In this document: piece after piece, positions 45,815 to 57,144 of the stretch | Numbering within the stretch: the first letter of the stretch is position 1 | Layout of the letters: each line of letters begins with the position of its first letter | From: Lycorma delicatula | Lineage: Eukaryota > Arthropoda > Insecta > Hemiptera > Fulgoridae | Assembly (NCBI RefSeq): GCF_047948215.1 | Contig: NC_134455.1 | Location: forward strand, 79,783,689-79,847,688 | DNA length: 64,000 nucleotides | Direction of reading: 5' to 3' | Notes under the pieces: model-generated | Databases searched by the model: none | Seen by the model: the letters and a program-made list of their open reading frames with translations, nothing else | Told to the model about the DNA's origin: nothing | Made by a program: the position numbers and the translations under genes

Positions 45815-46866
45815 AGTTAGGTTGATATGTCATACATTAATAAATCTATGGTTGTTTAATTTACAAGTAATTTTGAAAGGAAACATAAAAGATAAACATT
45901 GTTGAGAATAAATACAATAAATAAACAGAAAATATTACTAATGCGATGAAAATTAAAAGATTAATGCATAACAGAAAAAATACATCAAACCAGTCAAATG
46001 ATTAATATCTAAATAAATATAATACTTTGTAAGTCTCACCGAAGATTGAATCCAAACTGTAATTAACTAGTTTCAACTGTATTTGAAATAGAATAAATAG
46101 ATAGTCAGCTGCAGATATTACTTAAGTTTAGTAAATCATTAAATTTCTTTAAAAAGAAAAAATATTCCTAAAAACAATAATAAAATAAATATTTTTAAGC
46201 AATAACTAAATGAGATAAATTTAGATGAGTAGAGAAATTTGCAAGACGTGATGAAATAAAAATTGGGTATTCAAAACATTTCATAAATATTAGGATTTCT
46301 TTAAAGAAAATTTACTCTAATTTTCTTCTTTGTAAAAAAATATTGAAAATCAAAAATTTCCCCAAAACTATTTTATAGCTTCCTTTTAAATTATAAACAG
46401 GATTGATTTTTGCACCGGTCTACTTATAGTACACGTGTTATTACAAAAAACTGAAGTTTAAAAAATCCATTCAAATAAATTACTTTTCTATAATAGTATT
46501 TAATACTTCTTTATACGATAGAAGTTACATTAACTAGATCATTATGAAATCACTGACTAGACTAAATGTAGGTTAAATTATAAAATGAGCTAGAGGCAGC
46601 AGGTGTATTACCTCTAAAAGTTATTATTAAAAAAAAAGAAAAAAGGTAAAACAAACAGAAATACGCAGTACACTTGCGTATAAATTGGATAGGCGTTTAT
46701 CAAAAATAGTTAAAGAAAAGAATTTTAACAGTAGAGTCGATGAATAGTAAATATATTACTGTTCCATTTAACGGGGTTAAATATATACTTTGTGATGATG
46801 GCTTGATAAATCGGAAGAGTGGACCACCCGGGTGAAGTACATTCAATCGAAACTAGGTAGTAGATA

Positions 46867-46900
<34 letters not shown>

Positions 46901-47949
46901 GATACATACCTTAATTAGGTTAGATTGATAGCTTGCTTGCATGTATAGTAGAACAGTAATTCTATCATTTCTCGATAGGACTGCTTGATAGGCTTTTAAC
47001 CCACAATTCCCTTCTGCACTCTTTCTCGACTCGTCTTTATTTCAATGACCTGTCTATCTTGTTTTAGCTCAATGTATGGATTTATTCCTCACGCAGGTTA
47101 GTTAAGTAGTAAATATGCATAATTTATATGAAACCATCGTGATTGTAACATGCAATATTAATTTACTCAACATTATATATAAAATTGAAATAAACATATG
47201 AAAATACTTCTGTATAAATGACAGCGTAATGTTAATCAGAGTAAAAAGGATTTTTTCAGTTTAAGTACTCACAGCCAATTCTCGATTAATATATGTTGTG
47301 GAGTGTTTTTCTATTTGTTTTTTTTTTATTTCCGTCTTACTTATTACGTAATTTATGATAAAACTTAATTTTAACTTAATCTAAAGGTTGAATCTACACA
47401 CTAAGCGTATGTCTATAAATTCTCAAATTCAATTTTTAAAAGTAAAAGGAATTAATAATTTTATCATAATATAAAACGAGGGTAGCTATTAATTATTACA
47501 TAAAGTTAATATAATAAAAATAATTTACGTTAATTAACGTATAACATATGAAAATAAGTCAAATATGAAACTCGATGATGCGCAGAGATACAGGTCATCG
47601 AGGTTCTGTAATTATTGATTAACGGAGGTGGTACCTGACCCCTCGTAAATTCCTAATAAATAAAGTATTTATGGGTTACTTGTTACGTAGACTATTTTTT
47701 TATTCTGTAAAATCCACAACGGTGCGCCCTATTTAGGAAAATTCCAGTAATTTTATACCAATCAACTTAAAGATAACTTTTATTTTTAATCTCATTGCGT
47801 AGAGCGATTTATCTTCTGTTTTTAATCTAGAAGGCTGTAAGTTTTATTAAATAAAGCTTATATGAATGCTACATGAGAAAATTAACCTCTTTCTCTGATT
47901 CTGGAAGACAGAAAATAGGGCTGAAGGTAATTTTATTAACATATTACTT
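45815..47949. other. AT-rich spacer with a (TA)n tract
   Basis: (TA)n at about 46868-46898. No gene, RNA or repeat boundary that I can support in 2.1 kb. Confidence 0.55.
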
Positions 47950-47950
47950 T

Positions 47951-48685
47951 CACATCTAGCGCTGTAGCATTAAAAGAGAAATTGTTGTAATCGGTCCAAT
48001 TTTGGCATATGCAGTTTTGCCGGATCTTGACGTTTTGACACCTAAGGAACTCAATAATCCGGATGGAGATTTTCTTATATTTAAATCAACTTATAACTCC
48101 AGAACTACTGGACCGATTTTAACCAAAATTGATTAGCTTACGTCTACATATGGGGCATTGATGCCATTAAATTTCGAACTTAAAATGTCAAAAGGGTGAG
48201 GCTGGGGTAAGGCTGTACAGCAAGGTCACTCACTCTCAGTATCTTGAGAATTCGCCTAATTAAGATCTTATTTTTCTTAAGCGCATTTAAAAAAAATGAA
48301 AAATAACAATATTTACAAAAAAATCGCATCCCCACTCAAAAAAATAATCTAAATAAACTAGCAACTAAGTGGGTATCCTGCGTCAATAGTACTCACTCTA
48401 ACCACAAGGAGGGCTAGTGTAGCTGTGACGCAGGCTGTTGTAGTCGGCTGCTATGCTTTGATGTCACAGGTGGAGCGGTAGAATTAAATAAATGAATAAT
48501 ATTTAAAATGTAAAAAATTATTTAAAGTGACCGCTAGTACCGCCACACCTGTGGGAATGAAATACGGTATGGGCACGTCCTTTAATTAGAATCATTGAAT
48601 TAAACAAAAAATATTATACTTAAATAAAATGATAAATATTTTTAATTAATTTGTGTGTGTGTGAAAGCCATGCATCAGAATAATT
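47951..48685 (+). repeat. Dispersed repeat F, subtype B, copy 4
   Basis: Same block order as 22733-23498, including CTAGCAACTAAGTGGGTATC at about 48358 where the A-box-like segment lies. It lacks the GTTCGTATGTACG block present in the other three, a deletion of about 50 bp near 48080. Confidence 0.7.
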
Positions 48686-48689
48686 TCCT

Positions 48690-50425
48690 CTACTTACAAC
48701 TCTAACCGTAGTGTACTCCATCAACATCCACTGTCTTTTCACTCCCACTCTGCACGGCAGTTTAGCCATGATAATCTACGAGCAATATTTAGTTAATGTA
48801 AACAGTAATATTCTGTTTATTCTTTGTCAGAATCCTTTACAGCTATTATCAATTAATGAAAATACAGTTATTTGTCAATTTTAAATTTAAAACAATATGA
48901 TGCTGTAGATATATTTACGGATTTTTTTTTTTTTAAACTGCGATACAATTTTTACTATTTACACGAAAAAAGAAACAAAATTAGCTGTTTTAGTCATTCT
49001 TTTTAATCAATAAAAAGTCTTTTTTATTAGAATTTGACAGAAGGAAAATGCTGTTGTATTTCAAAAATTTACCACCTACGTCATTTTTCTATTTATTTTT
49101 GGTGACTTCAATCCATGGTAGTAAAAATCTTGGTCACGAAGTTATGTAACCAAGATTTTTATGATGAAATGTATGCGTAAGTATGGGTTTATTATGCTTT
49201 AGAAAAGTAGAATAAGAGGTCGAGAAGATATTGAAGAAAAAAGGGGGTTTCATCTCGATTAAATATTCCTGTATTTAACTTTTAAATGTGTTATATACAA
49301 CATTCAATTATATTAGTGTTGGAAATAACACAAATGAAAAAGCATTCTTAAAAAAATTAATGAAAAAATTATAAACAGGCGTTTTGTAATTTTTTTAAAA
49401 TTACATAAAATGTATTACATTACATAAAATGTATTTGGTGACATAAATGAACAATCTTGGCTCATTTAGCGAGTTCATTTGCAAGACAGAAACAGGGAAG
49501 GGGGATGAGTGTAGAACTGCGAAAGAGGGCGAGAGAAAGAGACAATGTCGGAAGTACAGGTATATATTATCAAGTAAGTCGGCTGGGCTGGCTTTGCATG
49601 TTTGCATGCCCTGCATTGCTAGCAGAGGGCTAGAACTTCAAGGAAGTTGTGGTTCATTATGGGGCAAGCATGCAGGGCCGCATATTAATATTACGTCACT
49701 AACAGAACACCAAGACAAATGATTCAGGTAACCCCCCTCTTCCTCGCTATTATCCTTCCAATTCCTCTCTTCATCCTGCGCGGTCTGACATCTTTTTAAC
49801 GTCAACTTGAACTAATTTAAATTAATAAACTTTTTATTAAAAAATAAAATTAATAATCAGTATCATTATAAATATTCATTCGCATAAATTAGATAAAGAA
49901 CTTTGTAGTTTTTTGCAAAACAAAAATATTACCGATTCCAAAACTATTAGATATATAAATTGATAAAAAATGTTGATAAAATATATTGATCAAACTGATA
50001 AATCCTCATAAAGAATAAAAGGATAACATTTTTTATTTGCGTTATGGCAGTCGAACATAAATGATTATTCTAACGAGCGATCCAAAAACGTTCTAAGCTG
50101 ATTTGAACGTTTCGAAATTTTAATAACAAAAAAACAAGTGCAAAGTAACATCAAATAAATATCATCAACTTCACAGAACTCAATCCGATTTAGGATATTC
50201 TCTTTGTCGCGATAGAGCACGGATTTCAAATCGTATTTTGCCTTGCATTGTTGTAGGAACAGATATTTTATTCAAATACATCTCCCTTTTTCAAACAACT
50301 CCATTAAAATAAAAAAAAAATTGCACAGTTAAATCCGAATATAACTGAAACGTTACTGTGACTGATTACAAAAATTACCCCATCCTCTCGGAAACGCTAA
50401 GATAAAATTTAACCGTCGAAAGAAC
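48690..50425. other. AT-rich spacer with one hairpin and a GC-richer piece
   Basis: A perfect 13-bp stem (TAAAAATCTTGGT at 49122-49134, ACCAAGATTTTTA at 49149-49161) stands alone. 49440-49730 is GC-richer with overlapping frames on both strands; I recognise no domain. Confidence 0.5.
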
Positions 50426-50429
50426 GTGC

Positions 50430-50663
50430 ATTTATAAAGACAATAATTGGAATGTGGGATACTTAGGCCAAATTAAAATAAAATCTGAAATTAGAATAAA
50501 AAAGAATTTGGCTTATTATATATACAAAAAAACGGAGAAATCGACTGTAGCCCACCATTGGTTGGAAAGTGGTCACAAAATTAGTTTATTAGAGCAACGC
50601 TTTAGAAAAAAAAACTTTATATTCAACAACGATAGGCGGACCGATAGTCTGTTAACAAAGTAA
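50430..50663 (+). pseudogene. Penelope-like GIY-YIG endonuclease remnant
   Basis: The 69-codon frame from 50454 reads GYLGQIKIKSEIRIKKNLAY, then KKTEKSTVAHHWLESGHKIS and RTDSLLTK. The order [Y/L]-[I/L]-G-Q-T-x-R...R-x-x-E-H...K-T-E-K-S-x-V-A-x-H-x-x-x-x-G-H is that of the GIY-YIG nuclease at the C-terminus of Penelope-like retroelements. The GIY half upstream is eroded, and the catalytic Arg and Glu region (R-x-x-E-H) is diverged. No RT is seen nearby. A single short frame, so the call rests on motif order. Confidence 0.55.
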
Positions 50664-50669
50664 CTCAGG

Positions 50670-51035
50670 GTAAAAGTTTTCGATTATTAGAACACTAAAC
50701 TGTTCCGATCCCTACAAAGTTTTTCGGGCTAAGAAATTTCATTGCAGGTTTAAGGTTCATGCTGCTTTCATCATTCCAATTTAATTTTATCGACCCGATT
50801 TATAAAAGAAGCATGTATCAAGTCGTGATATTTTTTTAAATTCGTATGAACCGTAGAAAAAAATTATTTATCATTATATTATATATAATGATAACTATAT
50901 ATATGATAATGAATATTATATTATTATTATATATACTCGAATGAACTTACAAACATCGCAATTTTTACAATAATTTAACAATATTATGTCAACAACATTA
51001 TTAAAGATATTATGTCTATTGTACCTTTTTATCAC
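50670..51035. other. AT-rich spacer
   Basis: A palindromic AT tract (ATATATAATGATAACTATATAT) lies near 50880-50905. No gene. Confidence 0.5.
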
Positions 51036-51039
51036 AAAC

Positions 51040-51960
51040 ACAGGTTACAGTGGGTCAGCGATTCCAATTCTTCATAGATAAGATCATGGATGTCTTGTAG
51101 CGAGCCTCTAAAAGATGTATTTGGACAAACCAGGGCGTACTATCGTTTGCTCTTCAGCTCAACATCGGTCGCATCGTGGACTTTCCGCAGCTCCCCATTG
51201 GGTCAGGCTTTTATTATAGATACCGTGATTTGTGCGAATCCTGTTGATATTGCACCACTGTCTTCTGGAAAGAATAAATCATGGTATCCTCAGAGATGGA
51301 TCTGTCACAAGGTTAGAATCAGTGATATTCTGACCTAGCCGTAGTGATCCTTTCTGTTGAAATCGTTGACCAGATTGGCGGCTGCTACTGGTGGATGTCT
51401 GGACTTCAGTCTCGGGTCCTGTTTGAGAAAATCTACATCGGTATGAATAGGTGGAGATGGGTTACAATTATATTCTTCCAACTATGATTTGAGGGCTGCC
51501 AGTCGTCTACTTAAAGGGGGCGGGTGTAATGGCAGCTACTAGAGCGGAGTTGTTCCAATGGTTCCAGTTATGGTTCGCATAGCTTGGTTCAGATATGTCG
51601 ACGAGCTTGATGTGGCAACTATTAATCCAAACAGGAGCACAATATTCTGAGACTGAATGTACGAGAGCTAGTGCACTGATTCTTAGAATTTCGGTGGCAG
51701 GTCTCCAAGATGAATTGATCGGCTTCTGAATCAGGCTGGCTCTAGTTATAACTTTAGCCGACAATTTTTCAAGGTGTTTAAAGGTAAGTGCTCTGTCAAG
51801 TGTAACACCGAGATATATCGGGTGTGGGTTATGTTTCAATGCGACTCCATAGTTAACGGCAAGAGTTCGTTAAGCTTTCCTATTGTTAAGATGGAACGCC
51901 GTGACTATTAGTAACTTAGCAGCTGCAACAACGTTTTCACTAAATGAATTCAAAAAACGT
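51040..51960 (-). pseudogene. Jockey-like LINE, C-terminal half of the polyprotein
   Basis: The minus-strand frames read VTAFHLNNRKA, then HNPHPIYLGVTLDRALTF, KVITRASLIQKPINSSW, LRISALALVHSVSEYCAPVW and, downstream, THCNLCL near the end. The order YLGVTLDR-[AST]-L-[ST]-[FY]-x-x-H-L...A-L-x-L-x-[HY]-x-x-x-E-Y-x-x-P-V-W is the RT thumb/after-domain of Jockey-clade LINEs. The C-terminal region (about 51340-51070) is poorer, with FRGSLQDIHDLIYEELESL recognisable. The RT catalytic motifs are absent, so it is 5'-truncated. It joins the hAT relic at a G run at about 51967-51977. Confidence 0.78.
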
Positions 51961-51961
51961 C

Positions 51962-52920
51962 TCGCAGGGGGGGGGGGGTACCGTCTCTTCGAGAAATCAT
52001 TTTTATCTTCCGGGAAATACTCCTCCGACTGAATTTTTAACTCACGCAAATGCATCTTCAGGCCATCTAAATCGTGGTAAATAATAGTGTCTTCTTCATC
52101 CAAATTTTTCTCAATATAATCAAATGTACGTGAAAACATACCAAGATTTTTGCTTTAAAAGCGAATAATCCAGATATCAAACTTCTTCGTGAAAACATGA
52201 AGTTTGTTTGGCTTTCTTTAATAAAAATTTTTTATCATGTCCTAATAAATTCACATTCAAGTTGTTTAAACGTGAAAATACATCAGCTAAGTAAGCCAAC
52301 AGCGTTTGTTTATCCTAGAAAAATATAATTAATTCATTTCGCAATTCCAATAACCGGGTTAACACTTTTCCCCAAGATAACAATCTGACTTCTGTATGAA
52401 AAGAAGAATTTGTTCTTTTCGCCCATTTCATCGTATAGTTTAGCCAACAGCCTATTCTGTAACGGTTGACTTTAATAAAATTTATCATTTTTACAGCTTT
52501 ACAAAGAATTTGTTTGAGATTTTCCGGCATATTTTTTGTGGCAAAAGCATGTCTGTGAAGGAAACAGTACGTCTTTCCGAACTTGTTACAAGACATTTTA
52601 ATTTTTTTCAGAATCCTCTCTTCTTTCCTGTTACCGCCTTTAAACCAATACCAAATACTGTAATACATTTTGTCCATTCTATGTTATAGTTTTTAGTAGG
52701 TTCATAAAAATCATCAAAAAGACATTGTCCTGTTGCAAGACCAGGTACTGATTTACAAAACAACACATTTTCTTTGATCGATCTAACCCTATTGCCTTCA
52801 TATCACACAAAACGTAAGAACTGAGAAATGTTTGCCGCATCCGTTGATTCATCAAATTGGATCCAAAAATTCACTTGAACTCCCTTGCTAAATTATCTGA
52901 CCGCAATTGAATATGACGCT
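51962..52920 (-). pseudogene. hAT (ZBED5/FAM200-like) transposase relic
   Basis: In minus-strand order: LMNQRMRQTF and CDMKAIGLDRSKKMCCF (about 52850-52760), KIKMSCNKFGKTYCFLHRHA and FATKNMPENLKQILCKAVKM, HTEVRLLSWGKVLTRLLELR, then EKNLDEEDTIIYHDLDGLKM and LRELKIQSEEYFPEDKNDFS. Relatives share H-R-[HQ]-A-L-A-x-K-x-M-P-x-x-L-K...F-I-K...H-T-E-V-R-W-L-S-R-G-x-V-L-x-R-[LV]-x-E-L-R, the catalytic core of ZBED5-type hAT transposases. Here the Trp before Leu-Ser is Leu. Stops and frame changes occur throughout. The 3' C-terminal dimerisation part is replaced by the LINE junction. No TIRs found. Confidence 0.82.
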
Positions 52921-52924
52921 CTCA

Positions 52925-53255
52925 CATAGAATATTATGCAAGCAGATAAAATTACAAGGAGCACGTACACATCAAGTTTGAACCTGTAAATTGTCTATGT
53001 TTATACATTCCATACATACATGTTCATACCCATCGCTATCAACGGCTAAATAGTTTAAACGTTTCAATCTACAGGCTATGGGATGACGAAATATTCATTA
53101 TATTGTTTTTCACATTTTGAGAATCGTGGAGGTAAAAAAACTGAGAATGACTTCTCTAAAGTGTTTACACCATTTTTCGATAAGCAAATTAACTAAATAA
53201 ATATTTTTTTTTATTTCGGTTAGTATATTATATAAATCAGGTCAGGAATATGTAC
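52925..53255. other. Spacer, possibly eroded hAT sequence
   Basis: Less AT-rich to 53100, then AT-rich. No readable domain. Confidence 0.4.
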
Positions 53256-53257
53256 TA

Positions 53258-53992
53258 TCATATATAAATGAGAAAGTTTGTTTGCAATCACGCAAGAACC
53301 GACGATTGTTTTCAATTTTTAGAATACACTCGTGTTATTCTAGGAAATGTTTTAAACCATAGAGGTCCTAGCTCTCTTGGGGGTGAAGTTGTGAATTGAA
53401 GAAATAAATATTAATCCTTTTACTTCATTATACTTCTGTCAACGTGGCAATAGAAATATAATGAAGTAAAATAACGAATTTTTCTTCTTCCGTGAATATC
53501 TGTAAAATATATATATTCACACTACTATAGTTACTACTAATTTGTCTTTTGTAATTTAGTTTTTTTTTTCAAGTATTTGTAAAGTCTATAAAGTTTCTTC
53601 TTCTCTTTTTTTGTATATTACGTTATATACATTATTCATTTTTCTTCTTCTTCCCATCGATGTAGTTTTTTCAGTCTTTTTCATTGCGCCCTCTAAGAAG
53701 AGATCGAATCTAGGAAGATCATAAAGTGCCGCTAAGCGTAGCCGGGTTTCAGTTGAACAAGAAATCAAAGGGGAAAGATGTCACCGCCAGAAAGTTGAAG
53801 AGCTCGCGCTTCGTCTAGCAAAGCGGTTGAATTAGAGGAAGAGCAACCACACAACGACTGAAGGCTGAACTAGTGCGTTCTTCAACCAGCAGAGCGACCA
53901 AGTCAGAAGAAGAGCGACGACAACGGGTTTCTCACAACCATGAGGACAACGAAAGCGCCGGGGCTACAGGGGACGGAGCCCTGACCGGCTAG
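53258..53992 (+). mobile_element. Candidate non-autonomous Helitron
   Basis: The 5' end reads TCATATATAAATGAGAAAGT preceded by A; the 3' end reads GGGCT (53961-53965), 11-base loop, AGCCC (53977-53981), seven bases, CTAG (53989-53992) followed by T. These fit the Helitron rules (TC start, hairpin before CTRR, A|T target). The last 280 bp are coding-like and GC-rich, with RQRVSHNHEDNES-type text after KSEEERRQR, a charged style seen at the start of Helitron proteins. The ends are short and could be chance, so the call is tentative. Confidence 0.45.
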
Positions 53993-53994
53993 TT

Positions 53995-55535
53995 AATTAT
54001 AAAATAATTCATAATTCAACAGGAATTATAGAAAATTATTTAAGTTTATATTAATGTAAACGTTGAACGAGCTACAGAAAATTTAAGGTCTTTTAAAAAT
54101 AATAATCTACTGATCCTGGATGTTCTATACATAGCCCAAGAATAATTTCGTATACTTAACATTATCTTACCAAAAATTACTCTCCTCTTTTATTTCTCTT
54201 AAGCCTCTTCATTTTGAAGTTTATTAATCTAGTTAACTTCCAACATCTTCCTGTAAATTTTGTTTTTTTAGTTATCCACTTTTCATTACTGTAAAGCGAT
54301 ATGCTAACACAAATATTTAAAAAATAAATAAAAAGGATTTGTTTTTAAATATTTGTGAAAAAACTTCTCGCAAATAAAAAGGATTTAGAGATCTATCTTT
54401 TACTATAAAATTCTTTTCAGCATAAAAACAAACCGTGATAATTTTATTGTTTTGTTGTCTGCATTATACTGTTCAACCTTTACTCTTTTACTACCTAAGT
54501 AATAAATTTCAACAAATTCTATTATATTATGTTTCTTTATCGTATTCTTTAATTTCTTCATTGCCCGACTTTTCGTTATATCTCATCTTTGCTTTATTAT
54601 TAAAATAATTTCTATCGATTTTATCTTATAAATACAACGATAAGAAATTTTTTGATAAAATTTATTCTTACAGGGTAGATTGGATCGGTGTACCAAAAAT
54701 AATTCCTTTACACTATCGAAATAAACTTAGAACAGAAAATTAATATATGTAAAACTTTCTAATGATAGTTCACATTTTTTAAATCATCGTGCATGACATC
54801 ACCGGAAATAATATTACAATGTTAAAGAAGAGAATCAGTAAACTACTCGTATACTCCATCCCTGGACGAATATGATAATGTGGTATTAATACTGAAAAAT
54901 ATCTGGAAGTAGAAAACAACCAAAAAATTTAAATTTTGTAAAAAGGAATTACCTGCAATGGATAACAAAGGTGAAATTAATGATGAGCAATAACTTTAAA
55001 CAGCCACATGCTCTTCTTTGTGGTGATGGATTTGCATTATCAAACGGAATGTTTAAATAAACGTTAATCTCCTGATAAATTAATGTGATGGAGAAGTTGC
55101 ACTTAAAAACAAAGCGTTTTAAAAGTTGCGAGCAAACGTATCTTGCCATTTGTTTGAAAAAATAAAATAACTAAGTTAAGACGAACAGGAAAAAAGCATA
55201 TTCGAACTAGTAAAACTGACTTAATAGGTATTAAATAAAAAAAGTTTACGATACTAATTCAATAACAAAAAAACTTATAGTATCCCATAATCTTTGTGAT
55301 TAGTTTATTGAAACAAATCTTTTTTTACGTACTAGTATTATTAAATCAGTCGCTGTTTAAAAAAATGTTTATTGAGTAAAAATTCTTCATAATTTTTAAA
55401 TTAAAAGCTTACATTTCAAATTATTAGTAGCAGTAATTTTCGGATCAGTCTATTTATTTGTAACTTAGAGCGTCTTCACAGCACTAGTTAATTTTCAGTA
55501 TATAAGATATATGATCAAACTATATTTAGTTTAAT
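53995..55535. other. AT-rich spacer
   Basis: No domain, RNA gene or element boundary seen. Confidence 0.55.
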
Positions 55536-55536
55536 T

Positions 55537-55690
55537 CTCTCTCCGTGGCAGCGTCTCTGACTTTCATCCGGAGGTTCTGGGTTTTGAATGTTGATCAGGC
55601 ATAGCATTTTTTCAAACGCCACAAAAAAAACTCATTCATAATCAACTGGCAGCTGTTACTAGGTATAAACCAGAATAAATGGAATATAGA
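55537..55690 (+). mobile_element. tRNA-derived SINE, family A, diverged copy 3
   Basis: CTCTCCGTGGCAGCGTCTCT, TTTCATCCGGAGGTTCTGGG and GATCAGGCATAGCATTTTT match family A. About 6 bases of the A box are deleted and the B box is degraded (TTTTGAATG). The 3' end is uncertain. Confidence 0.65.
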
Positions 55691-55694
55691 GGAG

Positions 55695-56310
55695 TTCACT
55701 GCTGTAAGAGATTCTCTCCTTCAGTCAATTATAAACAATCAACAGATTATTCATTGTTCCGAGCGAATAGATTGAAGATATTTATTAAACCGTATTTAAA
55801 AAAAAAATTAATTCGACTATCTACTATTATTTGCTGAAAATAAATAGTCCTCAGCATATACGTGTGAAATATGTCCATTTTACATACTTATGTACATATA
55901 AAAGTTTATAATCTTTTTATCATCATTTTATCCATTTTCGTTAAAATAAATGTAGACAGTTCTGAATCTTAATATTAACGTAAAAGTAAAATAATAACTT
56001 GATAATAATCTTCAAGAATTACTTAAAGTATTTATTAACTCATTTCCGCAGCAGAGGTACACACCCAATTCCTAAAGTAGAGGAGATGTCTACCTAATAA
56101 GGTACACGCCACATTTGTTAATTTTATATTTATTTTTAAATAAGTATGCAGCAATCATTAATAAAAATGAGGTATTAAAAGAGAAACCGATACAGAATTG
56201 GCAAACTTTGACCGCTGTTGATCAATGATGCGTAAACTTCGTATAACAATTAATTGTAGCTGTCAAAACAACAAATAATACTATGAAACACGTGAAAATA
56301 TATAATTGTG
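55695..56310. other. AT-rich spacer
   Basis: Nothing recognisable. Confidence 0.5.
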
Positions 56311-56314
56311 GATT

Positions 56315-56515
56315 GTGACCTTTTTAGAAGGTCATACAACTAACCGTCAGAGACATATGATAGTACAGTCATTTTTTTGCTATATCTCATAGTTTGCGAG
56401 ATAAATGGCTTGGAATATAAATATTCCAAGAATACTGTACGAACTACAAAAACGTAACACTATCTCTGATGGTTAGCCATATACCTTCAAAAAAGGTTCA
56501 AGGTGAAATAACATT
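56315..56515. repeat. ~200-bp imperfect inverted repeat
   Basis: GTGACCTTTTTAGAAGGTCATA and AACTAACCGTCAGAGA on the left pair with TCTCTGATGGTTAGCC and TACCTTCAAAAAAGGTTCA on the right; GTACAGT / ACTGTAC lies further inside. The centre has CTTGGAATATAAATATTCCAAG, itself a palindrome. Confidence 0.65.
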
Positions 56516-56519
56516 ACTA

Positions 56520-56845
56520 CATTTTCCAATGTAAAATTTTACACGCTCTTTTCATTGGTGGGGTAAAAAATAGGTCATTCCATTAAAAAAAAATATATTG
56601 TCGATCTTGAAATAAAGTCAAGTTCAAGGCCACTATGAGGTGTTCCCTCTTCAATCTGAGTAATTTTTATTTAGGTTTTTTTTTGTATTGTACGTAGTTT
56701 ACGAAAAAATCGCCTACGATTAAAACGAAACACCATATACATATATAAATTTTAACCATCTTTAGGGCCCAGTTCGATGTACGTAGTCAAAGAAGGATTC
56801 ACCTAGCAAAAACATTTAAAATAAATTGATTATTTTTTCAGTCTA
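56520..56845. other. AT-rich spacer
   Basis: No gene. A stretch with CTTGAAATAAAGTCAAGTTC resembles common arthropod interspersed sequence. Confidence 0.4.
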
Positions 56846-56848
56846 GTT

Positions 56849-57140
56849 TTTTAAAATATTTTTCTTGTTAAACCTCTGGGAATTACTGTTCAGGTATTAC
56901 TTCAGAGGATGATATGTAGCAGTGTAAATGAAGTGCAGTTTTGTACAGTCTCAGTTCGACCACTCCTGAGATGTGCGGTTAATTGAAACCCAACCACCAA
57001 AGAATACCGGTACCCGATCTACTATTCATATCCGTATAAAAACCTTTCCTAGGACTTGAACGCTGGAACTCTCGACTTCCAAATCAGCTGATTTGGGAAG
57101 ATGCGTTAACCGCTAGACCAATCCGGTGGGTTTTCAAAGC
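56849..57140 (-). mobile_element. tRNA-derived SINE, family B, full length
   Basis: On the minus strand: ACCCACCGGATTGGTCTAGC, GGTTAACGC (A-box region), CAGCGTTCAAGTCCTAGG (B box), then the body with GGTTGGGTTTCAATTAACC, CATCTCAGGAGTGG, GACTGTACAAAACTGCACTT, and CATCCTCTGAAGTAATACC. A CTAGTT pair at 56843-56848 and 57141-57146 may be the duplication but is short. This copy shows that family B carries a tRNA head missing at 1130 and 9294. Confidence 0.78.
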
Positions 57141-57144
57141 CTAG

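Noticed and set aside
49401..49722. Possible short gene in a GC-richer piece
   Set aside because: Frames are open on both strands, no domain or splice context is evident, and a repeat fragment is as likely.
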